Shown: positions 7,585 through 15,239 of the stretch, in pieces
Numbering within the stretch: position 1 is the stretch's first letter
Layout of the letters: every line of letters begins with the position of its first letter
Assembly (NCBI GenBank): GCA_964483175.1
Contig: CAZAAT010000046.1
Span: 1-19,040, forward strand
Reading direction: 5' to 3'
DNA from: JAAYHC01 sp964483175
Lineage (GTDB): Bacteria > Bacillota > UBA5301
DNA: 19,040 nt
Made by a program: the position numbers and the translations under genes
Notes under the pieces: model-generated
Databases searched by the model: none
What the model was told of the DNA's origin: nothing
Seen by the model: only the letters and a program-made list of their open reading frames with translations

Positions 7585-9339
7585 TCAAAAGCTGATGCTT
7601 AACTCCGCTCCCGCCCGAGTCTCGCCTTCATCAGTTTCTGAGCCAAAATTGATCAGTTGGTAACCTAGTAATAAGGAGCCATTTTCTCGAAAGTCATAAT
7701 TTAGCCCTACCATTGTAGTTAGGTTTTTGGCGTTCTCCTCAGAAAACTCATAATCTGCTTTTAATTTGAGGTCTACTTCCCAAGGCAGGCGCCACTGGAT
7801 GCCGGCGCTCGCCTTTTTGGTATCAAGTAGGGCCACAGAGTTTTCACCGACTTGCCACCCCAAGGTCAAATCCGCCTCGATCTTTGTGTTATTAAGATTA
7901 ACATCTACGCCAATAGTAGCTGTCTCACCTTTTTCCACGAAATCAGTTTGAGTAGGATCAACCGAGTCAACATCGACAAACGAATAGCCCGCTTTGAACA
8001 TGGCCCGCTCAGCAAATGAGTAGTTTAACTGTAGGGTAGTCCTGTTTCTTGAGGATTCCTCATCAGTCCCTGGTTGGAGCTTGTCACGGATGGTTTCCAC
8101 GGTCAAGTTTTTATATTTTAAGGATAAGCCATACCCGGATGAATTTGGGGTGAAGTCAGTTTTTTCAAATAACGGATTATAATTCTGCCCGGTACTACGC
8201 AGATCAGCGCCGACCTCAACCTCGCCTAAATGAAAGATCGCCCCGATACGCGCTGCTACATCATCATGTTTGATCAGAAGATCCTGGTCAGCACCTGGAT
8301 CGTTGAAGGCACTTTGACTGTACTCCCCTATGAGCGTAAAGTCGGGCCTGAGGCGTAGCTGGCCGGAGAGGGTCTTGTAGATGCGCCCTTCGTCCTCCGA
8401 TAGACCAAGATTTGACTCTAGCTTTTGGTCGGCGATCCACAAAGTTCCGATCGTCAACCCGGAGAGCACTTTGGCTTCCGCACCTAAAAAGTATAAGGTT
8501 GAATAATCCTCGGTTAATAAACCTTTTTGGGAGAACAAGGTTGGTCGGTAGCGCTGCCAGCCAGCTAGGCCAGCCGCGGCCAGTAGCTGTGCATCGCTTT
8601 GGTGCTGGTCGATAGCTATTTGCGGCCGATCAATTTGTAAAGGCGCATATAACTCAATCTCATCGGGCAGTCGAATCACCGGTTTTTGCGTAGGCTCGAT
8701 AAGGCCGATCTCCCGAAAATAGTGTCTCGCTAAAGAACTTAATTGCCCTGGCGAAACAATCCCCTGTTTTTTCTGTGGAGAAAGGTCTGCCGGAGCAATA
8801 GCATCGATATCGACAAAGACCAAGTCAGGCTCTTGTCCCTTAATGGTTACCGAATCAGAGCCCATAATGCCGATGCCTACCTGATTTGCATCCTCACTAC
8901 CACTTCTACGGGAGTTGGCCAACATCCCCAGCTCGGGTTGGAACTCTTTAACCAGAATGAATAGTTTACCGTTCACTTCGGAATAATCACCTCCAAACAG
9001 GGTGGCGATAAAAGAACTCAAGGTAACACTATCAAGAACACCTATCGCCTCTGGCATGATAATTCCGGACCTAGCCGATAACTCCCGCAAAATATTGTCG
9101 ATGATAAACGCAGCTTCAACGCGTACTAATGTCTCTCCGGGCCGGGGCATCTTTAAATCCGAGGCTTCGAGAACTCCGGCGGCTTGTAAATCTGATAAAC
9201 TAGCATAAACCCAGCTATTAACTGGGATCTCGTTAAACGGATTCTGACCCAATGCAGGCAAAGATAAGGTAAGCACCGCTGAGAAGGCCAGAGTGCTTAG
9301 CATGAAGATGATTTTTAACTTGGGGGTAGATCTTTTCAT
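7585..9339 (-). CDS. Outer-membrane beta-barrel protein with degenerate SLH-like N-terminus
   Basis: 584 residues. A signal peptide (to about A29-G31) is followed by a region at 35-88 that resembles a single S-layer-homology domain (FNEIPVNSWVYASLSDLQ, then PGETLVRVEAAF) with a weak consensus. The middle part (about 100-260) is mixed. From about 270 the sequence is a run of amphipathic beta strands (GLTIGTLWIADQKLES, TLIGEYSQSAF, KAGYSFVDVDSVD, LLLGYQLINFGSE) ending in AELSISF, an aromatic BamA-type signal. Expected location is the outer membrane, possibly touching peptidoglycan through the SLH-like part. There is no recognisable Shine-Dalgarno box before the ATG, unlike most neighbours. Its C-terminal strands resemble those of the barrel protein at the right end of the window. 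First gene of a run that continues through the repeat protein, the LptD-like gene and the GT2-bshB1-bshC-like genes. Confidence 0.8.
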   Translation of the reverse strand: MKRSTPKLKIIFMLSTLAFSAVLTLSLPALGQNPFNEIPVNSWVYASLSDLQAAGVLEASDLKMPRPGETLVRVEAAFIIDNILRELSARSGIIMPEAIGVLDSVTLSSFIATLFGGDYSEVNGKLFILVKEFQPELGMLANSRRSGSEDANQVGIGIMGSDSVTIKGQEPDLVFVDIDAIAPADLSPQKKQGIVSPGQLSSLARHYFREIGLIEPTQKPVIRLPDEIELYAPLQIDRPQIAIDQHQSDAQLLAAAGLAGWQRYRPTLFSQKGLLTEDYSTLYFLGAEAKVLSGLTIGTLWIADQKLESNLGLSEDEGRIYKTLSGQLRLRPDFTLIGEYSQSAFNDPGADQDLLIKHDDVAARIGAIFHLGEVEVGADLRSTGQNYNPLFEKTDFTPNSSGYGLSLKYKNLTVETIRDKLQPGTDEESSRNRTTLQLNYSFAERAMFKAGYSFVDVDSVDPTQTDFVEKGETATIGVDVNLNNTKIEADLTLGWQVGENSVALLDTKKASAGIQWRLPWEVDLKLKADYEFSEENAKNLTTMVGLNYDFRENGSLLLGYQLINFGSETDEGETRAGAELSISF

Positions 9340-9394
9340 AGCAGTATAATATTTCTGTGCAACCCCAAGTAAGTCCTGTTATGGTTAGAATTGG

Positions 9395-9418
9395 TTAGGG
9401 CCGGAAATCCGGCCCTAA
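9395..9418 (-). terminator. GC-rich hairpin after the F1 ATP synthase operon (probable terminator)
   Basis: TTAGGGCCGG and CCGGCCCTAA form a perfect 10-bp stem with a 4-base loop, 8 nt after the atpC stop. No T tract follows on the minus strand, so it may be a weak terminator, a 3' end stabiliser or an attenuating hairpin that lets some transcription run into the next gene. Confidence 0.55.
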
Positions 9419-9426
9419 ACTAATGG

Positions 9427-9849
9427 TTATAAATCGTCTGTAGAAATCCCTAAGGTTTTTAACCTGTTGGCTGCCCGTTCCAGGGCAACCTGTGCCCTGG
9501 TATAGTTTACCGAGGAGATGCGCTGTCTGAGCCGCTTTAGCGCCCGGCGATAGGCATCTTTTGCCCGTTCGATATCGATTTCGCTGGCCCGCTCGGCGGT
9601 ATCAACCAACAGAATCGTGTGGTCTGGCTGCACCATCACAAAGCCTGACGTCACAGCAACTTTTTCAGTCTCCTTCTCCTTGCGGAGGGTAACCGTACCA
9701 GTTGTTACGCCGGTAATGAATGGCATATGGTTGATCATAACTCCATAATAACCATTCCAAGTTGGAAAGACTACCGAGTCCACTCTTTCCCGCAATACAA
9801 CCCTTTCTGGGGTAACTATCTCCAGGTTGAATGATTTTTCCTCAGGCAA
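9427..9849 (-). CDS. atpC: F1Fo ATP synthase epsilon subunit
   Basis: 140 residues, normal length. The N-terminal beta sandwich (FNLEIVTPERVVLRERV; GYYGVMINHMPFITGV) contacts gamma and the c-ring. The C-terminal helical hairpin (about 87-135) can inhibit ATP hydrolysis. Residues 91-96 read IDIERA, matching the I(L)DxxRA ATP-binding motif described for Bacillus-type epsilon, so ATP-dependent folding of the inhibitory domain is plausible. It starts at a TTG two bases after the atpD stop, with AGGTGA about 7 nt upstream inside the end of atpD, so it is translationally close-coupled. Last gene of the F1 operon. Confidence 0.96.
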   Translation of the reverse strand: MPEEKSFNLEIVTPERVVLRERVDSVVFPTWNGYYGVMINHMPFITGVTTGTVTLRKEKETEKVAVTSGFVMVQPDHTILLVDTAERASEIDIERAKDAYRRALKRLRQRISSVNYTRAQVALERAANRLKTLGISTDDL

Positions 9850-9851
9850 TC

Positions 9852-11345
9852 TTATTCACCTGCCTCCATCCGTTTCGCGCGCTCGACAGCTTCCTCGATG
9901 GTTCCGACATAGAGGAAAGCTTGTTCGGGCAAGTGATCCCATTTACCTTCGAGAATCTCCGCAAAACTACGTACGGTCTCTTTAATCGGTACATACCTAC
10001 CTTGGTAACCGGTAAAGACTTCAGCAACGAAGAAGGGCTGGGAGAGGAAACGCTGGATACGACGGGCCCGGCCAACGATGACCTTATCTTCGTCGGAAAG
10101 TTCATCCATACCAAGGATTGCGATGATATCCTGTAAATCCTTGTATTTCTGAAGAATTTCCTGGACACCGCGAGCAACACGGTAATGCTCAAATCCCACG
10201 ATATTGGGATCAAGAATACGAGAAGAAGATGCCAATGGATCAACGGCCGGGTAAATACCAAGCTCGGAAATTGAACGGTCCAGGTTGGTGGTCGCATCCA
10301 AGTGAGCAAAGGTAGTTGCCGGAGCCGGGTCGGTGTAGTCGTCAGCAGGCACGTAAACGGCTTGGATCGAAGTAATCGACCCTTTCTTGGTGGAGGTAAT
10401 CCGTTCTTGTAAATCACCTACGTCAGTACCTAAAACCGGCTGGTATCCAACGGCAGAAGGCATCCGGCCCAAGAGAGCTGAAACCTCAGAACCGGCCTGG
10501 ATAAAGCGGAAGATGTTATCGATAAACAACAAAACGTCCTGTCCTTCAACATCTCGGAAGTACTCAGCCATGGTCAGACCGGTCAAAGCAACCCTCATAC
10601 GTGCTCCAGGCGGCTCATTCATCTGCCCGAAGACCATCGCTGTCTTTTCGATAACCCCGGACTCGGTCATCTCTAACCACAAGTCGTTACCTTCACGGGT
10701 ACGCTCACCTACACCAGCGAAGACTGAGAAACCACCGTGTTCGGTAGCGATGTTACGAATCAGCTCCTGAATCAAAACTGTTTTTCCAACACCCGCACCA
10801 CCGAAGAGGCCGACTTTACCACCTTTTTGGTACGGAGCCAAGAGGTCGATAACTTTAATTCCGGTCTCCAGTATCTCGGTCTCACTCGCTTGGTCTGCAA
10901 GCGAAGGCGGATCGCGGTGAATTGGCCAGCGCTCAGCAACCTCTACCTGTCCTTTACCATCGATAGGGTTACCAAGGATGTTAAAGACCCGACCCAGGCA
11001 GCCACGACCAACCGGGACAGCAATTGCCTGTCCAGCGTCGAAAGCCTTCATCCCACGAACAAGGCCGTCGGTCGAAGACATGGCAACAGCCCTGATCGTA
11101 TAGTCGCCTAGGTGCTGCATGACTTCGGCTACCACACGTTTATTCGTTGGCTCGTTTGGATCATCTTTATCGGTAACAATAATCGCGTTATAGATAGCCG
11201 GCAATTGGCCAGGAGTGAACTTAATATCCAAAACAGGGCCGATAACCTGAGTTACATGCCCGATATTTTTAATCTCAACAACCCCGGACCAGCCCATAGC
11301 GTCAATCTGCTGATCAATCAGCTCGCCTACATTCTCAACGCTCAT
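9852..11345 (-). CDS. atpD: F1Fo ATP synthase beta subunit (catalytic)
   Basis: 497 residues. Catalytic nucleotide-binding subunit of F1. Walker A GGAGVGKT at 182-189; GERTREG with the catalytic glutamate at about 213-219; DELSDEDKVIVGRARRIQRFLSQ-type C-terminal region. The family normally begins near GHVTQVIGPVLDIKF, here at residue 29, so about 26 residues (MSVENVGELIDQQIDAMGW and a few more) form an N-terminal extension. The extension is supported by an AGGAGG box about 10 nt before the ATG at 11345; no ribosome binding site is seen before the internal Met17. Lies 37 nt after atpG and 2 nt before atpC. Confidence 0.98.
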   Translation of the reverse strand: MSVENVGELIDQQIDAMGWSGVVEIKNIGHVTQVIGPVLDIKFTPGQLPAIYNAIIVTDKDDPNEPTNKRVVAEVMQHLGDYTIRAVAMSSTDGLVRGMKAFDAGQAIAVPVGRGCLGRVFNILGNPIDGKGQVEVAERWPIHRDPPSLADQASETEILETGIKVIDLLAPYQKGGKVGLFGGAGVGKTVLIQELIRNIATEHGGFSVFAGVGERTREGNDLWLEMTESGVIEKTAMVFGQMNEPPGARMRVALTGLTMAEYFRDVEGQDVLLFIDNIFRFIQAGSEVSALLGRMPSAVGYQPVLGTDVGDLQERITSTKKGSITSIQAVYVPADDYTDPAPATTFAHLDATTNLDRSISELGIYPAVDPLASSSRILDPNIVGFEHYRVARGVQEILQKYKDLQDIIAILGMDELSDEDKVIVGRARRIQRFLSQPFFVAEVFTGYQGRYVPIKETVRSFAEILEGKWDHLPEQAFLYVGTIEEAVERAKRMEAGE

Positions 11346-11382
11346 AACAAAATAACCTCCTCAATCCAAAATCAAGTCTCGG

Positions 11383-12381
11383 CTACGAAAGAGCCTCGGC
11401 GCCACTGACAATTTCAGTAAGCTCTTGCGTAATACTGGCCTGTCTGGCACGGTTGTACTGAAGCGTCAGTTTATCAATGACTTCGCCGGCATTATTAGTT
11501 GCACTATCCATAGCCGTCATCCGAGCGCCTAACTCACCGGCGGTTGTTTCCAGGAGTGCGTGCAACACAACCGTCGTTAGGTATTTAGGTATTAAATGGT
11601 GTAGAACCAGCTCAGGAGTTGGTTCATATGTATACGGTGGAAGCCAGCGCTGGCTAATATCACCATCACTCGGTTCAGCACTCTCCGCACCAATGTCTTC
11701 AGACTCAGGCAGGGCCAGTGGCAGGAGTCTAAAGACAGCCGGTCGTTGCTGCATAACCGAAACGAACTGCGAATAAATAATGTAAACCTCATCGACTTCG
11801 CCGGATTCAAAATATTTAACTGCCACCTTCGCAATCTGCTCAGCCAAATGCTGAGTTGGAATATCGGTAATGCTGACAAAGTCCTGGGTTATTTTATAGC
11901 CCCGGAAGCTTAGGAACTCACGTCCCTTGCGGCCAACCGGCATCCAGAGAGCCTCTGGAACCTCCAATTCAGGCAAGTCATGCACGAATGCTTCAGGATC
12001 GTCACTTTGCTCGGTTTGCAATCTACGAAGCCTTTCCTCATGCTCTTCACGTTTGCGAAGGATCCGTTCCTCATCGACGGTAGTCGCTTTTTTCATGATA
12101 TTAGCATTAAATGCGCCGCACAAGCCACGTTCAGCAGTTAACACAATATACAGTACCCGATCATCGCCCCTAACTTCAAAGAGCGGGTGGTGCAGTTCGC
12201 CACTTTGTTCCATGATGCTTAAAAACATTTCACGCATCTTGTCCGAATAAGGGCGAGCGGCCAAGACCTGCTCCTGGGCCCGGCGCAGGCGAGCTGCAGC
12301 AACCATTTTCATGGCTTTAGTAATCTGCTGAGTATTTTTAACACTCCTGATGCGACGCCTAATTTCCCTTAGTCCTTGCAC
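11383..12381 (-). CDS. atpG: F1Fo ATP synthase gamma subunit with an extra charged insertion
   Basis: 332 residues against the usual 285-290. The central rotor shaft is well conserved at both ends: REIRRRIRSVKNTQQITKAM at the N-terminus and YNRARQASITQELTEIVSGA at the C-terminus. After GLCGAFNANIMKKAT, the segment at about 101-146 is roughly 28 residues longer than in E. coli gamma and very highly charged (ERILRKREEHEERLRR), before the family sequence resumes at MPVGRKGREF. A second, acidic loop at about 225-246 (ESEDIGAESAEPSDGD) sits where chloroplast gamma carries its regulatory insertion, but it is shorter and lacks cysteines. The start is a GTG at 12381 with GAGGGG about 10 nt upstream. 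Lies between atpA (43 nt) and atpD (37 nt). Confidence 0.96.
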   Translation of the reverse strand: MQGLREIRRRIRSVKNTQQITKAMKMVAAARLRRAQEQVLAARPYSDKMREMFLSIMEQSGELHHPLFEVRGDDRVLYIVLTAERGLCGAFNANIMKKATTVDEERILRKREEHEERLRRLQTEQSDDPEAFVHDLPELEVPEALWMPVGRKGREFLSFRGYKITQDFVSITDIPTQHLAEQIAKVAVKYFESGEVDEVYIIYSQFVSVMQQRPAVFRLLPLALPESEDIGAESAEPSDGDISQRWLPPYTYEPTPELVLHHLIPKYLTTVVLHALLETTAGELGARMTAMDSATNNAGEVIDKLTLQYNRARQASITQELTEIVSGAEALS

Positions 12382-12424
12382 TTGTCATTCACCCCTCACT
12401 AACATCACTGGGAAAGGTCGCATC

Positions 12425-13954
12425 TTAATGAAGCTCAGCGGTTTCTTTGCCTACGAACTTGCCCTTAAATTCGCGGATATACCCCTTAAGCTCCTCACTA
12501 AGCTCATCGTCTAACTGTTTCTTTTCCCGCAATGTCTCAAGGAATTTAGGCTGATTCTCTTTGAGGTACTTAATGAATTCAGCTTCGAACTGCCGGATAA
12601 ACTCGACAGCGATGTCATCTACGAACCCGTTAATTACGACAAACAGGCTAACAACTTGATCTTCAACGGGCATCGGAGAATACTGCGGCTGTTTGAGGAT
12701 TTCCTGCAACCGCTGACCACGATTTAACCGAGCCATCGTCGCTTTATCCAAATCTGATCCGAACTGCGCAAAGGCAGCCAACTCACGATACTGGGCTAGC
12801 TCCAAACGAAGCGGACCAGCGACCTGTTTCATCGCCTTAATTTGCGCGTTTGAACCTACACGTGAAACCGAAATACCTGCGTTAATAGCCGGCCTAACAC
12901 CTGCAAAAAACAGGTCTGGCTCAAGGTAAATCTGACCGTCGGTAATGGAGATGACGTTGGTCGGAATGTACGCAGAAACGTCACCAGCCTGGGTTTCAAT
13001 AATCGGCAAAGCCGTCAAGCTCCCACCACCGAGTGAATCATTCAACTTAGCGGCACGCTCCAGCAACCGGGAGTGTAGATAGAAGACGTCACCAGGGAAA
13101 GCCTCACGTCCCGGTGGTCGACGTAGCAACAGGGACATCGCACGATAAGCGACCGCATGTTTAGAAAGGTCATCATAAATGCATAGGGAGTGCATGCCGT
13201 TATCGCGGAAGTACTCGCCCATAGCGCAACCGGCATAAGGTGCCAAGTACTGCAATGGTGCCGGGGCACTCGCGCCCGCTACCACAACAATGCTATACTC
13301 CATAGCTCCGGCTTCTTTAAGGCTTCTGACCAACTGAGCCACGGTCGAGTTTTTCTGTCCGATAGCTACATAAATACAGTAGACACCCAATCCCTTTTGG
13401 TTGATGATTGTGTCTACTGCGATAGCGGTTTTACCGGTCTGACGGTCACCAATGATTAACTCACGCTGCCCGCGACCAATTGGAATCATCGAGTCAATAG
13501 CTTTGATCCCGGTCTGCAAAGGCTCATGAACCGGTTTACGATCGATAACGCCAGGAGCGGGAGATTCAACCGCACGGAAATGTTTGGTTTCGATTGGACC
13601 TTTACCGTCAAGCGGACGGCCAAGCGGGTCGACAATACGCCCGAGCAGAGCTTCGCCTACCGGCACCTCAGCAATGCGTTTGGTGCGCCGGACGGTGTCA
13701 CCCTCTTTAATGCCCAAGTCGGATCCCATAATAACAACACCGACGTTGTCCTCTTCAAGGTTCAGGGCCATCCCAACTTCACCGTTTGGGAACTCCAGCA
13801 GCTCACCGGCCATTACCTTTGACAGGCCGTAAACCCTGGCAATACCGTCACCAACCATGATCACGGTACCAATTTCTTCTGCCTCAGTCTTTGCCTCATA
13901 GTTTTCGATCTGTTGCCTAATAACCGCACTAACCTCTTCAGGTCTAATGCTCAT
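12425..13954 (-). CDS. atpA: F1Fo ATP synthase alpha subunit
   Basis: 509 residues, normal length. Non-catalytic nucleotide-binding subunit of F1. Walker A GDRQTGKT at 169-176; ISVSRVGSNAQIKAM carrying the arginine finger; N-terminal MSIRPEEVSAVIRQQIENYE, typical of the subunit's stator-binding end; C-terminal helical domain ending GKFVGKETAELH. I place the start at the ATG at 13954, with GAGGTG about 9 nt upstream. An in-frame GTG four codons earlier overlaps that box and is less likely. Second gene of the F1 operon, 39 nt after atpH. Confidence 0.98.
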   Translation of the reverse strand: MSIRPEEVSAVIRQQIENYEAKTEAEEIGTVIMVGDGIARVYGLSKVMAGELLEFPNGEVGMALNLEEDNVGVVIMGSDLGIKEGDTVRRTKRIAEVPVGEALLGRIVDPLGRPLDGKGPIETKHFRAVESPAPGVIDRKPVHEPLQTGIKAIDSMIPIGRGQRELIIGDRQTGKTAIAVDTIINQKGLGVYCIYVAIGQKNSTVAQLVRSLKEAGAMEYSIVVVAGASAPAPLQYLAPYAGCAMGEYFRDNGMHSLCIYDDLSKHAVAYRAMSLLLRRPPGREAFPGDVFYLHSRLLERAAKLNDSLGGGSLTALPIIETQAGDVSAYIPTNVISITDGQIYLEPDLFFAGVRPAINAGISVSRVGSNAQIKAMKQVAGPLRLELAQYRELAAFAQFGSDLDKATMARLNRGQRLQEILKQPQYSPMPVEDQVVSLFVVINGFVDDIAVEFIRQFEAEFIKYLKENQPKFLETLREKKQLDDELSEELKGYIREFKGKFVGKETAELH

Positions 13955-13993
13955 GTACTCTCTCACCTCTACTTAAAAATCTTGGATATATCA

Positions 13994-14566
13994 TTAATCC
14001 GCGTCGCCGTTTTCTCCGACGTCAAAACGGAGTTTACTAAGAGACCTTTCCAATCCGGCTAACCGGCTGTCCAGGGAGGCATCAATGACTGTGTCACCGA
14101 TGCGCACTTTTGCCCCGCCGATGATGGTTGGGTCGATATTGATCTTGAGCTTAACTTGTTTGCCGGTCATATTGGTAAGTTGCTCGATGAGCCTATCACA
14201 CTCAGCACAATCCAAATCTTTTGCGGTTGTAACGACTGCCTCAACGATACCCCGAGCATCGTTTGCCAGTTGAATATAAAGGTCAAATATATTTTTGAGA
14301 AGATCTGTACGCTTTTTATCTACCAGAACCTTGAGAGTATTGAGTAAATAAGAATGGATTTTATCACCGAAAAGTTCTTCTAATACAGCCTTTTTCTGAT
14401 CGGCCAGCACCTTTGGGTCGTCCAACACTTTAGCCAATTGAGCATCGCTCTCTACGGTCTCGACAACCATCCGGAGCTGTGCCTCGATCTCGTCTAAGAG
14501 GTTGGCACCGGAAGCAGCTTCGACTAATGCTTCGGCATACCTACGGGCCACTGCGACTTTTGCCAT
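13994..14566 (-). CDS. atpH: F1Fo ATP synthase delta subunit
   Basis: 190 residues, slightly longer than usual. Peripheral-stalk subunit that links the top of F1 to the b subunits of Fo. Typical opening AVARRYAEALVEAA, middle VLVDKKRTDLLKNIFDLY, and C-terminal GGAKVRIGDTVIDASLDSRLAGL, which is the conserved delta/OSCP signature. The ATG at 14566 has AGGAGG about 11 nt upstream. It is the first gene of the F1 operon: no atpB, atpE or atpF precedes it. The next gene upstream encodes an unrelated nuclease-like protein 185 nt away, so the b subunit it must bind is encoded elsewhere. Confidence 0.97.
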   Translation of the reverse strand: MAKVAVARRYAEALVEAASGANLLDEIEAQLRMVVETVESDAQLAKVLDDPKVLADQKKAVLEELFGDKIHSYLLNTLKVLVDKKRTDLLKNIFDLYIQLANDARGIVEAVVTTAKDLDCAECDRLIEQLTNMTGKQVKLKINIDPTIIGGAKVRIGDTVIDASLDSRLAGLERSLSKLRFDVGENGDAD

Positions 14567-14607
14567 CCTAATACTTACCTCCTAATATATACACAGCAAA
14601 TATGGGA

Positions 14608-14636
14608 AATAAAGAGCACGGTAATGAGAAAATCAA
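14608..14636 (-). promoter_or_regulatory. Candidate promoter of atpHAGDC
   Basis: The 185-nt gap upstream of atpH is AT-rich and must hold the operon promoter if the operon starts here. The best hexamer pair I find is TTGATT (14636-14631), 17 nt, TTTATT (14613-14608). The -10 matches only 4 of 6 consensus bases. No hairpin strong enough to terminate the upstream nuclease gene is visible in this gap, so some read-through is possible. Confidence 0.3.
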
Positions 14637-14751
14637 AATATAACACTATATAGTTCGACACATTTCTTGTTTTCCTTCTTAACAAAGCGAAGTTTTTAGC
14701 TTGCTGAAGGATTTGCCGTGGTTTCAAAAAACAAAGGATACTACCAATTTG

Positions 14752-15168
14752 TCATCTTTTCTGTATAGTATCTAAATAACGTTTGCCTAAGATAACAGCA
14801 ACATAGTCATCATAGGGCTCCGGCGGGGTCTGTAGCCCAAGTGGGACAAATCGGCGCCAACCCCTACGGTGCTCGGATAGATACAGCTTGCGGGCCTCTT
14901 CGCTGGTCCGGTACTCGTCAACTAATACTATCGTACCGCTTGACCCTAACATTTTCCTCTTTTCCATTTCTGCCTTAAGCGACCTTGCTCCGGTTCCATC
15001 GCCCATCACCATTATTTGAGGTTTATATTCGGTTGCGAGCTTGTCCACTTCAGCATAAAACTCAGGCGCCGGAACCACCCGCTGATAAACTACTGCACTA
15101 TCATCAGAGAGCACCGCCAGACCAATCTTGTCTGTCCCCGGGTCTACCGCTAAAAGGTGCCAGCTCAT
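14752..15168 (-). CDS. Small RuvC/YqgF-like RNase H-fold nuclease
   Basis: 138 residues, the length of the YqgF/RuvX family, whose members process pre-16S rRNA or resolve branched DNA. The first strand reads LLAVDPGTDKIGLAVL with D9, close to the VDPGT of RuvC and the LDVGTKRIGVAV of YqgF. The second acidic residue is E85 in LVDEYRTSEEARKLY, which matches the VDER/STxEA box of YqgF. The last is in PEPYDDYVAVILGKRYL (D120 or D121). All three acidic positions of the active site therefore appear to be present. GGGAGG lies 7 nt before the ATG, just after the ompM terminator. The genome may also carry a canonical yqgF, in which case this is a paralogue of unknown substrate; hence no gene symbol. 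Confidence 0.72.
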   Translation of the reverse strand: MSWHLLAVDPGTDKIGLAVLSDDSAVVYQRVVPAPEFYAEVDKLATEYKPQIMVMGDGTGARSLKAEMEKRKMLGSSGTIVLVDEYRTSEEARKLYLSEHRRGWRRFVPLGLQTPPEPYDDYVAVILGKRYLDTIQKR

Positions 15169-15187
15169 ACGAAGACCTCCCGCCTAT

Positions 15188-15217
15188 AAAGAAGCCCCCG
15201 GGAATGCCCCAGGGGCT
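15188..15217 (-). terminator. Intrinsic terminator of ompM
   Basis: Minus-strand AGCCCCTGGG (15217-15208) pairs with CCCGGGGGCT (15202-15193) over 10 bp with one T-G wobble and a 5-base loop, followed by TCTTTAT. It starts 22 nt after the ompM stop and lies before the ribosome binding site of the nuclease gene, so most ompM transcripts should end here. Confidence 0.88.
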
Positions 15218-15239
15218 CTTGTGTTACGTTTAACCTAGT

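Noticed and set aside
9842..10417. 191-codon open frame on the same strand within atpD
   Set aside because: It is an out-of-frame shadow of the highly conserved atpD coding sequence, rich in Ser, Arg and Leu with no domain.
11641..11709. Chloroplast-type redox switch in gamma
   Set aside because: The loop is at the matching site but contains no cysteines and is much shorter than the plant insertion.
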